Shown one piece after another: positions 9,145 to 18,169 of a DNA stretch of 64,000 bases; within the stretch, counting starts at the first letter, position 1; the number at the start of each line of letters is the position of its first letter. Source of the stretch: Acidobacteria bacterium Ga0077534. GTDB lineage: Bacteria; Acidobacteriota; Blastocatellia; Pyrinomonadales; Pyrinomonadaceae. The stretch is taken from contig LNEI01000011.1 of NCBI GenBank assembly GCA_001464455.1, positions 1 to 64,000 of the forward strand, in the 5' to 3' direction. The notes beneath the pieces are model-generated. The model ran no database searches. It had not been told where the DNA came from and saw only the letters and a program-made list of their open reading frames with translations. Made by a program: the position numbers and the translations under genes.

Positions 9145-10614
9145 CTACTCTACCTCAGTAGAATTCTTCCCTCTTGAATTTAAGTAATAATAAACCGGCA
9201 ATCCCAAAAGTATGAGACCCATTCCGATAAACGATTGGGTTGGTGCCGTCATGATCGTGTTTAGCAAGAGCCACCCGGAAACGAGCAAAAAGACTACGGG
9301 CACAACCGGATAACCCCATGCTCGGTAGGGCCGAGGTGCGTCAGGATGCTTGCGGCGATAAATAAAGATCGACGAAGTTATCAACGCATAAAAGATCCAC
9401 GAGCCGAATACAACATAATCGGTCAAGGTATCAAACGAGCCAGATAGAGCAAGGATGCTCGCCCAAACGCCCTGAAAAAGAACTCCGTTGATAGGTACAG
9501 CATTGACGGAAACTTTCTCGAAAGTCTTGAACATCATTCCGTCTTGGGCCATTGCATACGGGATCCGCGATGCGCTGAGAATTGATGTGTGAAGCGTGCC
9601 AAGCGATGAGAGCATCAACCCAACCGAGAAGATCGCGACCGCTACGCCCGTAGCGAGACTCAGAGCGTCCCCGCCAAAGAACTTGCTTACCACGACCATC
9701 GCGACGGACGAATCTTTAGATACCGATGCGATCGCGTTAGGATCGAGAATGTAGAAGTAGGCAACGTGAACGGCGACGTACAGAACGATGATAAGTAACA
9801 CGCTTCCGATGATCGCAAGAGGAATATTTCTCGCAGGATCCTTGACCTCACCAGCGACGAAAGAGAGATTATCCCAACCGTCATAACCCCACAGAGCGGC
9901 TAGCATTGCCGCGCCAAAACCGGCAAGAAACGTATACTCCGCACTGCCGAATCGCACCGCGTCGGCCACGCCCTCGCACGCTCCCGACGTATTCATTAAC
10001 GAAAAATTGCCAAAGGATCCGCCGGTGGCGAAAAGAAAAGCTCCAAGGCCAACAAACAGAACAAGTGCGATCTTGACACCCGTAAGTATCGTCGCGATCT
10101 GACCGCTCATGCTTACGGAAAGGCAGTTTAGGGTGGTAAAGATAACGATAACCGCAACCGCGATGATCTGCAGCGTCGTCACTTCATAGTCAAAACCGAG
10201 GATATTTGTCGTCAGAAGCGTTTGTTTGAGCCCGCCGCTGAGATAGTCGTTCAGGGCGATCGCAAAAACGACCGCAACTCCGGCCTGCGAGCCGGTCCTC
10301 GCAATGAACATCTGCATCCAGCCGAACAAGAAGCTGGATAGCCGCCCGTAAGAATCTCGCAGAAAGACATACGGCCCGGCCGCTTCCGGCTTCATCGCCG
10401 TAAGTTCCGCGTAGGTCAGTGCCCCGGCAAGTGACAGCAGTCCTGCGGCGACCCAGGCAAGGATCACCCAGGTTGAATCGCCCACGTTGCATGTCATAAC
10501 ACGGGCCTTAAGAAAAACACCGGTGCCGATGACGTTGCCGATAATGACTGAAATCGCAGCGATCAGGCCAAGTCCGCGGATGAGCGTCTGACGTTCGCTT
10601 ATATCTTGGTTCAT
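9145..10614 (-). CDS. APC-superfamily amino acid permease
   Basis: 489 aa with about 12 hydrophobic spans. The N-terminal signature GNVIGTGVFL in TM1 is the substrate/Na+ site of amino acid-polyamine-organocation carriers. The TM6 region (FGAAMLAALWGYDGWDNLSF) matches the LAT-type branch, whose members exchange neutral amino acids. Substrate cannot be fixed from sequence. It is divergent from pabB with an 87-bp shared promoter region and precedes the PilZ gene. Confidence 0.88.
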   Translation of the reverse strand: MNQDISERQTLIRGLGLIAAISVIIGNVIGTGVFLKARVMTCNVGDSTWVILAWVAAGLLSLAGALTYAELTAMKPEAAGPYVFLRDSYGRLSSFLFGWMQMFIARTGSQAGVAVVFAIALNDYLSGGLKQTLLTTNILGFDYEVTTLQIIAVAVIVIFTTLNCLSVSMSGQIATILTGVKIALVLFVGLGAFLFATGGSFGNFSLMNTSGACEGVADAVRFGSAEYTFLAGFGAAMLAALWGYDGWDNLSFVAGEVKDPARNIPLAIIGSVLLIIVLYVAVHVAYFYILDPNAIASVSKDSSVAMVVVSKFFGGDALSLATGVAVAIFSVGLMLSSLGTLHTSILSASRIPYAMAQDGMMFKTFEKVSVNAVPINGVLFQGVWASILALSGSFDTLTDYVVFGSWIFYALITSSIFIYRRKHPDAPRPYRAWGYPVVPVVFLLVSGWLLLNTIMTAPTQSFIGMGLILLGLPVYYYLNSRGKNSTEVE

Positions 10615-10701
10615 AGGATTTACAACTTTTTGACTGGCAACATATTACGCGAATTCGTCCCTCAATGGAAACCCTACCGTCGTGGTAAAATCGCCACATA
10701 A

Positions 10702-11988
10702 ATGCATCCACTCTCGCTGACATCAGATGAACTCGTGCGTGGCCTGCTCGCGATGTCAGAAACCGAACACGTCACGATACTCGATAGCTGCGGAGCCCGG
10801 CATCTCGGCTCACATCTTCTGATCGCGGGCATCCGTCCGGTTCGGACGGTTAGATGGAATGAAAACGATCCGGCCAGGGCACTTCGTCTTTTTGATGACG
10901 AGCTCGCAGCCGGCCACGCGGCTATCTTTACGATCTCATATGATCTCGGTCGGAAAATGCTTGGACTCACGACGGGGCCGAGCGATGAGCCAGATATTTT
11001 TGTTTCGCTTTTTGATAAATTGATCGTTCATGACTACACCACCGCAAAAACCTTCATCTGCGGTAGTGGCGAGCGTTCCATTGACGTTGAGGAGCAATTG
11101 ATCGCTAATCGGAAGTCGCAGCAAATGGAAAGCATCGCCGCCGTTACGACGCTCACTTCGAACTTTACCCGCGACAACTACTGCACCACGATCGAAACAA
11201 TAAAAGATCTGATCCGCTCCGGCGAAACTTATCAAACCAATCTGACACAGCAGATTTCTGCCGTTCTTCCCGCCGACCTCTCGCCGCAAACGGTCTTCGA
11301 CCGCCTGCGGCGCGACCATCCCGCGCCGTTTGCAGCATTTATTCAGCGAGATGATACGACCGTAATTTCAGCCTCGCCTGAACGTTTTTTCCGGATCAAT
11401 GATCGCGCGATAACTACCTCGCCTATTAAAGGTACGCGTCCGCGTGGGAATACATCGGAAACCGACGCAGAACTGCGGCTCGAACTCTTGAACAGCCCGA
11501 AAGATCGTGCCGAAAACACGATGATCGTCGACCTTCTTCGCAACGACCTCGGCCGGGTCTGTGAATTCGGCAGCGTTGAGGTGGAAAAACTTTGCGAGAT
11601 CGAGGAGCACCCTTCTTTGTTCCACATGGTTTCGACCGTCAAGGGCCATCTGCGACCGAATGTAAAGATGTCCGACGTTCTCACGGCTTTGTTTCCCTGC
11701 GGTTCGATAACCGGAGCTCCGAAGATCAGCACGATGCGGATAATCGACCAGATCGAGCCAACGCCGCGCGGTCTCTCGATGGGAGCGATCGGCTACTCGG
11801 TGCCTGACGGATTCGGGATCGAACCCGTGACAGACCTGAGCGTTGCAATTCGCACGATGGTCATCAAAGATAGCCTCGCCACCTTCAACGTCGGAGGCGG
11901 TATCGTCATCGACAGTGATCCCGATAGCGAATACGAAGAAACCTTGACCAAAGCAACCGCCTTGCTCGCCGCGCTTGGCATGAAATAG
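10702..11988 (+). CDS. pabB: Aminodeoxychorismate synthase component I (PabB)
   Basis: Converts chorismate and ammonia to 4-amino-4-deoxychorismate for folate. 428 aa. The chorismate-binding domain fills the C-terminal two thirds: GETYQTNLTQQ, SASPERFF, NTMIVDLLRNDLGRV, FPCGSITGAPK and GGGIVIDSDP. The diagnostic PIKGT at residues 241-245 carries the Lys243 nucleophile typical of PabB; anthranilate synthase has PIAGT. No PabA or PabC lies next to it, so the amidotransferase must be elsewhere. A TAAAAT box 10 nt before the ATG and no ribosome site suggest a leaderless transcript. Confidence 0.93.
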   Translation: MHPLSLTSDELVRGLLAMSETEHVTILDSCGARHLGSHLLIAGIRPVRTVRWNENDPARALRLFDDELAAGHAAIFTISYDLGRKMLGLTTGPSDEPDIFVSLFDKLIVHDYTTAKTFICGSGERSIDVEEQLIANRKSQQMESIAAVTTLTSNFTRDNYCTTIETIKDLIRSGETYQTNLTQQISAVLPADLSPQTVFDRLRRDHPAPFAAFIQRDDTTVISASPERFFRINDRAITTSPIKGTRPRGNTSETDAELRLELLNSPKDRAENTMIVDLLRNDLGRVCEFGSVEVEKLCEIEEHPSLFHMVSTVKGHLRPNVKMSDVLTALFPCGSITGAPKISTMRIIDQIEPTPRGLSMGAIGYSVPDGFGIEPVTDLSVAIRTMVIKDSLATFNVGGGIVIDSDPDSEYEETLTKATALLAALGMK

Positions 11989-12064
11989 TTCTGCGGCTGC
12001 CGGAACAATCTCCTTGACGACGGTGTCTAACTCTCCAGATTCAAAAAACAAGGAGATAAAACCC

Positions 12065-12526
12065 GTGAACAGTCCAAGTATCAATGTAACGCCGCTCATC
12101 GACGTCCTTCTCGTATTGCTCATCATCTTCATGGTAATAACGCCGCTCAAACCAAGCAGTTTCAAGGCACGGGTTCCATCCGAGCCTACGGGCGAAGGCT
12201 CAACGAACCCCGAGTCTCTCGTCGTAGCCGTGGAAAAAGACAAGTCGCTCAGATTAAACCTCGAAACAGGCCTGGGAACGGTTGAGGACACGGCAAAGCT
12301 TGTCGATCGGCTGCGAGAGGTGTTTGCCGACCGCATAAAGAACGGATCCGTTTCCGCATCGTTCGCCGAAGACCCAAATCGCCCGTACAATGACCGCATC
12401 GAACGAACGGTCTTTATAAAGGCAGACAGATCGGCGGATTACGGTTCGGTTGCTCGGGTGGTCGACGCCGCAAAACTCGCCGGCGCTTACCCGATCAGTT
12501 TGCAGATCGATGATCTTGGTTCCTAG
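12065..12526 (+). CDS. exbD: ExbD/TolR-type proton-channel subunit
   Basis: Small energiser protein that with ExbB/TolQ couples proton flow to outer-membrane work. I prefer the GTG at 12065 (AAGGAG nine nt before it, 153 aa) over a TTG at 12014 that has no ribosome site. The single N-terminal span contains the proton-carrying Asp in SINVTPLIDVLLVLLIIFMV, and the periplasmic domain follows (ending ADYGSVARVVDAAKLAGAYPI). No ExbB or TonB is adjacent, so it is an orphan copy; it probably pairs with a complex encoded elsewhere. Confidence 0.88.
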   Translation: MNSPSINVTPLIDVLLVLLIIFMVITPLKPSSFKARVPSEPTGEGSTNPESLVVAVEKDKSLRLNLETGLGTVEDTAKLVDRLREVFADRIKNGSVSASFAEDPNRPYNDRIERTVFIKADRSADYGSVARVVDAAKLAGAYPISLQIDDLGS

Positions 12527-12622
12527 GGGCGGACGACAGACATTTGTGCTATGATTTTTCTGTCTGAAGGTCTCGCCTTCTGAGGTTCTGACGTTCGCTT
12601 TCTCCAGACATAGACCGGTTAG

Positions 12623-13441
12623 ATGGTGAATTACTACGACATCCTCAAAGTGTCACCAAAAGCCTCAGGGACTGAGATAAAATCAGCCTACCGCAGGCTC
12701 GCGCGCAAACTTCATCCGGACAAGAATCAGGGTTCAGAAGAAACTGCTCTTAAATTTGCCGCGATCGCCGAGGCATACGAGGTGCTCGGAAATCCGAAAG
12801 AACGGGTCAAATATGACCAACGGATGGCCGATTCTCGTTTTAACGGCAACGGCAATAGCGATTCATTCTTTACCTCGATGAACCCTCACGCCCGTCGTTG
12901 GCGTCAAATGGTTTACGAGAAACGCTACAACGACATTATCGATCGAATGATCGCCGAGGAACGGCAAGAGGCGATGGCCTTTCAAAAGGTCATCTACCCT
13001 CTCGTCGCCCTTCTCGTTTCGTGTGTACTTGCTCCGGCTCTTCGCCCGACAATATTTACCGAATCTTCTATTATCAGCATCATCATTGTCGTGTCGCTCT
13101 TTATTGTTGGAATAATCCATATTGTCGGCCGCGTTCGCGATGGGTTTGAGCGGTTTACGCAGCCGGATGACGACATTCACGAATCGATCCTCGACGACAA
13201 CGAACGCAAGCTAAAACCCTACTCTAGCCTCCAAACCGCCGGAATACTGATCGCAAGTGTTCTCATCTGCATAGGTATCGGACTCGTGATCGGTATAAAC
13301 TTCGATATAGGACAGACCGTTCTTGGCCGAATGAGCTCGCCGGCGTTTACACTCGCAAATCTTGAGTTCATCTTCTATCCACCGATCATTACATTTCTGG
13401 TCGATATGATGCATACCATCGCGTCAAAATTTGAGCAGTAA
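12623..13441 (+). CDS. Membrane-anchored J-domain protein
   Basis: 272 aa. Residues 1-70 are a J domain with the essential HPD in LHPDKNQG and the usual YYDILKVSPKAS start, so it should stimulate a DnaK-type Hsp70. There is no Gly/Phe stretch or zinc finger, so it is not DnaJ itself. After a short linker come about four hydrophobic segments (IYPLVALLVSCVLAPAL; IISIIIVVSLFIVGIIHIVG; AGILIASVLICIGIGLVIGI; one near the C terminus), placing the J domain on a membrane. A TGCTATGAT -10-like box lies about 70 nt upstream. Client unknown. Confidence 0.85.
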   Translation: MVNYYDILKVSPKASGTEIKSAYRRLARKLHPDKNQGSEETALKFAAIAEAYEVLGNPKERVKYDQRMADSRFNGNGNSDSFFTSMNPHARRWRQMVYEKRYNDIIDRMIAEERQEAMAFQKVIYPLVALLVSCVLAPALRPTIFTESSIISIIIVVSLFIVGIIHIVGRVRDGFERFTQPDDDIHESILDDNERKLKPYSSLQTAGILIASVLICIGIGLVIGINFDIGQTVLGRMSSPAFTLANLEFIFYPPIITFLVDMMHTIASKFEQ

Positions 13442-13447
13442 CCGGAT

Positions 13448-13476
13448 TTGACAAAACTGTTGCGTACCATTAGTAT
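13448..13476 (+). promoter_or_regulatory. Sigma70-type promoter of rpsT
   Basis: TTGACA at 13448-13453, a 17-bp spacer and TAGTAT at 13471-13476, about 32 bp before the rpsT ATG. Confidence 0.75.
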
Positions 13477-13508
13477 TTTGAGTTTGTCCTAGGACTTAAC
13501 TATTTAGT

Positions 13509-13772
13509 ATGGCGAATCATAAATCAGCAGAAAAACGCGTCAGACAGACGATCAAGAAAAACGAGATCAACCGAAGCAACCGCAGCAAGCTGCGAACTTC
13601 GATCAAAAAACTGCGAACAGCCGTCGCGAGCCACGACAAAACGGTCAGCACTGAGTTGCTTTTCCCGACCGTTTCGCTCATCGACAAGGCAGTAAATAAA
13701 GGCATCATCCACAAAAACACCGCCGCCAGATACAAGTCCCGTTTGACTAAACACGTCAACAAGATGGCGTAA
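13509..13772 (+). CDS. rpsT: 30S ribosomal protein S20
   Basis: 87 aa, strongly basic and helical, matching bS20 from end to end: MANHKSAEKRVRQTIKKNEI, RSNRSKLRTSIKKL, and the C-terminal IHKNTAARYKSRLTKHVNKM. It binds 16S rRNA early in small-subunit assembly. Monocistronic: it has its own promoter and a strong terminator 20 nt past the stop. Confidence 0.97.
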   Translation: MANHKSAEKRVRQTIKKNEINRSNRSKLRTSIKKLRTAVASHDKTVSTELLFPTVSLIDKAVNKGIIHKNTAARYKSRLTKHVNKMA

Positions 13773-13793
13773 TAAATAGTTTATTTTTGTTCG

Positions 13794-13821
13794 AAAGGTT
13801 GCCTCGTTTGGCAACCTTTTT
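13794..13821 (+). terminator. Rho-independent terminator of rpsT
   Basis: AAAGGTTGCC and GGCAACCTTT form a perfect stem around TCGTTT and run into a T stretch. Confidence 0.93.
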
Positions 13822-13846
13822 CTATTTGTACGGCGGCTCCGGCGAG

Positions 13847-13929
13847 TGCAAATGCCCGCACGTTTGCAAGGGCGAAACGCGAACATTTAAGCTATCGCCC
13901 TTGCTCATGCGCGGGCTTTTGCATTTTTT
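13847..13929 (+). promoter_or_regulatory. Two-tier hairpin with U-tract before the queuosine-precursor transporter gene
   Basis: The outer arm TGCAAATGCCCGC (13847-13859) pairs with GCGGGCTTTTGCA (13911-13923). Nested inside, GCAAGGGCG (13866-13874) pairs with CGCCCTTGC (13896-13904) around a 21-nt loop. Six Ts follow at 13924-13929 and a TGCTACAAT -10-like box comes next. It can be a back-up terminator for rpsT read-through or an attenuator of the following gene. Confidence 0.6.
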
Positions 13930-13946
13930 GCTACAATCCCATTTTC

Positions 13947-14660
13947 ATGGAATCGGTACGTCAGTATAAATATTTTGACTTTATAATGGCCGCATTCGTC
14001 ACGGTTTTGCTGTGTGCAAATCTGATCGGCGTTCATAAGGTCTCATCGGTCGATCTCCCGTTTTACGGGCCATATATCTTCGGCACCGGCGTTCTTTTCT
14101 TTCCACTGAGTTATCTGTTCGGCGATATTCTAACCGAAGTTTACGGCTACGCCCGGTCGCGCAAAGTCATCTGGGCAGGTTTCGGAGCCCTCATATTTGC
14201 TTCACTAATGGCACTCGCGGTTACGAACATTCCACCCGCGGCGACGATGAAGCCTGAGAATATAGAGGCCGTAAACCTGATCTTTGGACAAACCTGGCGG
14301 ATCGTTCTCGCGTCACTTACAGCATTTTGGCTTGGGGAGTTTGTCAATTCGTTCGTGCTTGCAAAGCTCAAGGTACTTACGAACGGCAGGTTTCTTTGGA
14401 TTCGCACGATCGGCTCGACCATCGCCGGCGAGGCCGTCGACAGTATGATCTTCTACCCGATCGCCTTTCTCGGAGCTCCGGGTTGGTCGACCGAGCAGGT
14501 GATAAGCGTCATGATAGGCAATTACATCATCAAGGTCCTTTGGGAAGTCCTCGCGACGCCTTTCACCTATAAGATCGTTGCCTTCCTCAAGCGTGCCGAA
14601 CACGAAGACTATTTTGACCGCAACACAAACTTTAATCCGTTCAGCCTTGAGGTAAGATAA
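13947..14660 (+). CDS. yhhQ: Queuosine precursor transporter (VUT/YhhQ family)
   Basis: 237 aa with about six membrane spans. Family landmarks are FPLSYLFGDILTEVYGY, the EFVNSFVLAKLKV segment and the GSTIAGEAVDSMIF motif. Members import preQ0/preQ1 or queuine for tRNA queuosine synthesis. A -10-like TACAAT ends nine nt before the ATG and there is no ribosome site, so translation may start on a near-leaderless mRNA. It is followed 7 bp later by a methyltransferase gene that may be co-transcribed. Confidence 0.88.
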   Translation: MESVRQYKYFDFIMAAFVTVLLCANLIGVHKVSSVDLPFYGPYIFGTGVLFFPLSYLFGDILTEVYGYARSRKVIWAGFGALIFASLMALAVTNIPPAATMKPENIEAVNLIFGQTWRIVLASLTAFWLGEFVNSFVLAKLKVLTNGRFLWIRTIGSTIAGEAVDSMIFYPIAFLGAPGWSTEQVISVMIGNYIIKVLWEVLATPFTYKIVAFLKRAEHEDYFDRNTNFNPFSLEVR

Positions 14661-14667
14661 GTTTATC

Positions 14668-15594
14668 TTGAGCATTGAACGGACAAGAACGGGAAACTTC
14701 AACATCGCTCGCGACCTGGTCGTCGAGATCGGCAAGAATCTTCTGATGGGGTCATCTGTATTTCGCCGCCTTCGTCTGCGGAAACCTCGTACGGCGGTCG
14801 GAAGCGATGTCGATGATTTTCTTACGAACAACGCATTCACGAGCCTTTCCCTTCTGCTGGAATACGGCGGCGAACCACGTGGGAAAAGCGTCTGCGAGAT
14901 CGGTGCCGGAGATTACTTAACGTCTGGGCTCGCGATACTCGGTGCCGGGGCTGCTCGATACGGCGTTATCGACCGTTTTCCGGGTGACTATTTTGGCGAG
15001 ACAGCAAAACGCTGGTACCGAGAGATCGAGTCGCGTTGGAGCCGGCATTGTCCGGACATCGAGTTGAATCAAGCGATCGCGTCCGGGGGTTTTCCGGAAA
15101 ACTGTTCCGAAATACTCGAACTCGTGGGCGAACCGCTCGAAACTGCAAAAGTAGCGAATCGTTATGATATCTTATGCTCGTTCCAGGTCGGCGAGCATGT
15201 GTCAGATATCGACGCATTTGCTGAAATCCATAATCGCGTGTTGAAGGATGATGGTTTCGGCCTTCACCGAGTCGATTTTGGCCCGCACGGAGCCTGGTTT
15301 GAATATGCAGATCCCGGCGTCTTCCTGCGTTTCTCCGACAAGGTCTGGAACAAAACGGGCTCAAATCGGGGCGTCCCGAACAGAAAGCGACATCACGAGT
15401 TTCTCGAAGCCTTCGAGCGGGCAGATCTGAATGTTGAAATACTGTTTCTGGACAATTTCGACCGAACAGCGATGGATCTGACAAAGCTGAACAGGAAGTT
15501 TCAAGAAATGCCGATCGACTCCGTTCTGACCGGTACCGCGATCTATCGATTGACGAAAAAAAGAAGCAGATTGCAAGCAGCAACTAAAAACTAA
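14668..15594 (+). CDS. Putative SAM-dependent methyltransferase
   Basis: 308 aa from a TTG start that follows the previous stop by 7 bp, with GAGGT in the end of the upstream gene as a plausible ribosome site. Class I methyltransferase motif I is visible as VCEIGAGDYLTSG near residue 76. A catalytic-domain motif IV-like LCSFQVGEHVSDI and the LKDDG post-IV loop also appear. Such sequences occur in nodulation/glycolipid and small-molecule methylases; the substrate cannot be read from here. A later ATG near residue 27 is an alternative start. Confidence 0.7.
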   Translation: MSIERTRTGNFNIARDLVVEIGKNLLMGSSVFRRLRLRKPRTAVGSDVDDFLTNNAFTSLSLLLEYGGEPRGKSVCEIGAGDYLTSGLAILGAGAARYGVIDRFPGDYFGETAKRWYREIESRWSRHCPDIELNQAIASGGFPENCSEILELVGEPLETAKVANRYDILCSFQVGEHVSDIDAFAEIHNRVLKDDGFGLHRVDFGPHGAWFEYADPGVFLRFSDKVWNKTGSNRGVPNRKRHHEFLEAFERADLNVEILFLDNFDRTAMDLTKLNRKFQEMPIDSVLTGTAIYRLTKKRSRLQAATKN

Positions 15595-15686
15595 TATCTG
15601 ACCGACTATTAACTGTTAGGTATGAATTACGTTAACTACTCACTAGGCAGTTCATCGTTGATAATTGCTTCGCATCTCAAAGCCAG

Positions 15687-18011
15687 ATGATAGACGATGT
15701 CATCCCAGTTACAACCGCGTTGGTCAATGTTCCGGACCGGCTCATCGCAAAAACGTCGGCCCCGCTTCGCCGAAAGCTTGCCGTTGCTCTGGCCGGCATC
15801 GCGGGCAAGTCCGATCCGGATCAGGTCACCGTCGAGGACCTGCTTCATTACTTCCCCGCCCGCTACGAAGACCGCTCGAATATGCTCTCGATCGACCTGA
15901 TCGAAGATGGAATGGAGGCCGCCGTCGAGATCGTTGTTAAGATCTCCGGTGGATACCGTGTCGGCAAGAACCGCAATCCACGCCAGCCGCCGCTTTTTCT
16001 GTTTGAGATAAGCGGCTCCGATGTTGCCCGCAAGCACCGCCCCATCGTCGTAAAATGGTTTGTCTCGGGCAAAGCCGCCGAACGCGTCGTCGCTTATTAT
16101 CAAGACCGTTTTCGCCAAGGCACACGCTTCGTTGCATATGGCAAATGGGAACGCGACGATCGACGAAACACCTTCGCGTTGATGGTCAATAAACCCGAAG
16201 AACTGGAAATATTGCCGGAACATAGCTTAAGTTTCGGAGTTCCAAGTTCCGAGTCCGCACCTGACCCAAAAACCGGAACTCGAAACTCGGAACTATCGTC
16301 CGATGACGAGCTCGCCGAAGACCGCGACCGCCCTGAGTTCGCCACCGTCCACAGCGGCCGCCGCGTGCCCATTTACCGTAAACTCGGCCCATTTCAAACG
16401 AAACGGCTGCGCGAGATCATTCACGCCGTACTCGAAAACCTTGACCGCGATTCCGTTGCCGAACAGTTGCCGGCGGACCTGCTCGAGAGGCAGAAACTTC
16501 TATCACGAGCTCAGGCGCTGAAGGAAATACACTTTCCACCCGAATCCGCCTCGATCGCTCAATACGAGATGTTTCGCAGCGAAGCCCAGCGGCGGCTTAT
16601 CTTTGACGAGTTCTTCTGGCTGGCGTTTTCAATGCGGTTACTAAGAGGCGAGCGGCAGAAAGAGGCTAAGGGAACCGTCATCGAGATCGCCGATGCAACG
16701 CGTCAAAGATTGAAGGCGATGCTGCCATTCTCGCTCACGGGCGCCCAAAAACGCGTGGTCGGCGAGATATTTGACGACCTAAAGTCCGACGCCCCAATGA
16801 ATCGCCTGATCCAGGGCGACGTCGGCAGTGGAAAGACTATCGTCGCGTTCCTCGCCGCTCTTGCGGTAATGGACAACGGCTATCAAACCGCCCTGATGGC
16901 CCCGACCGAGATCCTCGCCGAACAACACGTCCGCAACGCAAAACGCATGCTCGCACCGCTTGGTTGTCGCGTCGAACTGCTGATCGGCAGCACAAAAGCC
17001 GCGGAAAAGCGAAAGATCCACGCATCCCTTGCGGCGGGTGAGATCGATCTCGTTATCGGAACCCAAGCTATCATTCAGGATGCAGTGAAGTTCGACCGCC
17101 TCGGTCTCGCGATAATCGACGAACAGCACCGCTTCGGCGTAATGCAGCGTGCGCAGCTTCGTTCGCTCGGTTTTAATCCCGACATTCTCGTGATGACTGC
17201 GACTCCGATCCCACGGTCGCTCGCGATGACTGTTTACGGCGACCTCGATGTCTCGATCATCGATGAACTCCCGCCTGGCCGCACCCCTATCAAAACCGTT
17301 GTCGTAGGCGAAGACAAACGCCCCGGCGTCTACAAAGGCATCGAACGGGAACTCGAACTCGGCCGACAAGTCTACATCGTCTATCCGCTGATCGAGGAAT
17401 CGGAAAAACTTGATCTAAAAGCCGCTACAAAAATGTATGAAGACCTGAAAACTCAGGTCTTCCCCCACCGCACAATTGGCCTGCTCCACGGTCGTATGAA
17501 AACGCCGGAAAAAGAGGCGATCATGCAGGATTTTGTCGCGGGTCGTCTGCAAATACTCGTTTCTACAACCGTGATCGAGGTCGGCGTCGACGTACCCAAC
17601 GCGTCGTTGATGGTGATCGAACACGCTGAACGGTTTGGGCTGTCACAGCTTCATCAGCTCCGCGGGCGGGTCGGCCGCGGCAGCGAACAAAGCTTTTGTG
17701 TTCTGCTGACCGACTTTAAGAAAACCGCCGTCGCGAAGGAGCGACTCGGGATAATGGAATCTTCTTCGGACGGCTTTAAAATAGCCGAAAAAGATCTCGA
17801 ACTCCGCGGCCAGGGCGAGATCCTCGGCACCCGTCAATCCGGCATTCAGGAGTTCAAGCTCGGAAACATCGCCCGCGACCTCGAGATACTTATCGAAGCT
17901 AGAAAAGAAGCAGAATATTATCTCGATGAAAAACGCCTCTCTCCAGAAACGTCCGCCTTAGTCAGGATCGCACGTGCTGACCGGAGAGCACGGTTCGGAA
18001 ATATCGGATAA
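15687..18011 (+). CDS. recG: ATP-dependent DNA helicase RecG
   Basis: Branch-migrating helicase that regresses stalled forks and resolves Holliday junctions. 774 aa. The N-terminal wedge/OB region spans about residues 1-240. Motif I GDVGSGKT is near 378-385, motif II in LAIIDEQHRFG, motif III MTATPIPRSL, motif V VSTTVIEVGVDVPNA and motif VI HQLRGRVGRG. The end has the RecG-specific ELRGQGEILGTRQSG. Oddity: about residues 180-215 (SSESAPDPKTGTRNSELSSD) are a non-family, low-complexity insert encoded by a DNA palindrome at 16239-16293. Confidence 0.96.
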   Translation: MIDDVIPVTTALVNVPDRLIAKTSAPLRRKLAVALAGIAGKSDPDQVTVEDLLHYFPARYEDRSNMLSIDLIEDGMEAAVEIVVKISGGYRVGKNRNPRQPPLFLFEISGSDVARKHRPIVVKWFVSGKAAERVVAYYQDRFRQGTRFVAYGKWERDDRRNTFALMVNKPEELEILPEHSLSFGVPSSESAPDPKTGTRNSELSSDDELAEDRDRPEFATVHSGRRVPIYRKLGPFQTKRLREIIHAVLENLDRDSVAEQLPADLLERQKLLSRAQALKEIHFPPESASIAQYEMFRSEAQRRLIFDEFFWLAFSMRLLRGERQKEAKGTVIEIADATRQRLKAMLPFSLTGAQKRVVGEIFDDLKSDAPMNRLIQGDVGSGKTIVAFLAALAVMDNGYQTALMAPTEILAEQHVRNAKRMLAPLGCRVELLIGSTKAAEKRKIHASLAAGEIDLVIGTQAIIQDAVKFDRLGLAIIDEQHRFGVMQRAQLRSLGFNPDILVMTATPIPRSLAMTVYGDLDVSIIDELPPGRTPIKTVVVGEDKRPGVYKGIERELELGRQVYIVYPLIEESEKLDLKAATKMYEDLKTQVFPHRTIGLLHGRMKTPEKEAIMQDFVAGRLQILVSTTVIEVGVDVPNASLMVIEHAERFGLSQLHQLRGRVGRGSEQSFCVLLTDFKKTAVAKERLGIMESSSDGFKIAEKDLELRGQGEILGTRQSGIQEFKLGNIARDLEILIEARKEAEYYLDEKRLSPETSALVRIARADRRARFGNIG
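16239..16293. repeat. Palindromic element inserted in frame in recG
   Basis: GTTCCAAGTTCCGAGTCCG (16239-16257) is nearly the reverse complement of CGGAACTCGAAACTCGGAAC (16274-16293). It encodes the unconserved linker in the RecG wedge region. Confidence 0.75.
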
Positions 18012-18055
18012 ATTTCTTAGACTTAAAGTCAGTAAAGCTTGCAGGCTTCGCCAGG

Positions 18056-18134
18056 GTCGGTACCACCTGCGGTAACGGGTGAGGTCTTAGACGCGGCTCA
18101 GAAGTCCCCACCCGCTATCGCAGGTGGTACTGAC
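18056..18134. repeat. Inverted pair of REP hairpins between recG and rsmD
   Basis: A forward copy at 18056-18084 (GTCGGTACCACCTGCGGTAA...) and a reverse copy at 18106-18134 lie head to head. Each contains the CCACCTGC-loop-GCGGGTGG hairpin of the RAYT-linked family; the first is somewhat decayed (GGTAACGGGTGA). Confidence 0.85.
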
Positions 18135-18169
18135 AGAATTTCGCCCGCAACCGTGAGGAACCGACATCG

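Noticed and set aside
12014-12064. TTG at 12014 as the exbD start
   Set aside because: No ribosome site, whereas the GTG at 12065 has AAGGAG at good spacing and gives the usual short N terminus.
11368-12399. 343-aa minus-strand frame across pabB and exbD
   Set aside because: Shadow of two clearly conserved plus-strand genes; Arg/Ser-rich composition and no family match.
13847-13929. preQ1 riboswitch before the transporter gene
   Set aside because: Neither the class I A-rich tail with its small H-type pseudoknot nor class II/III patterns are visible; kept only as an unassigned hairpin.
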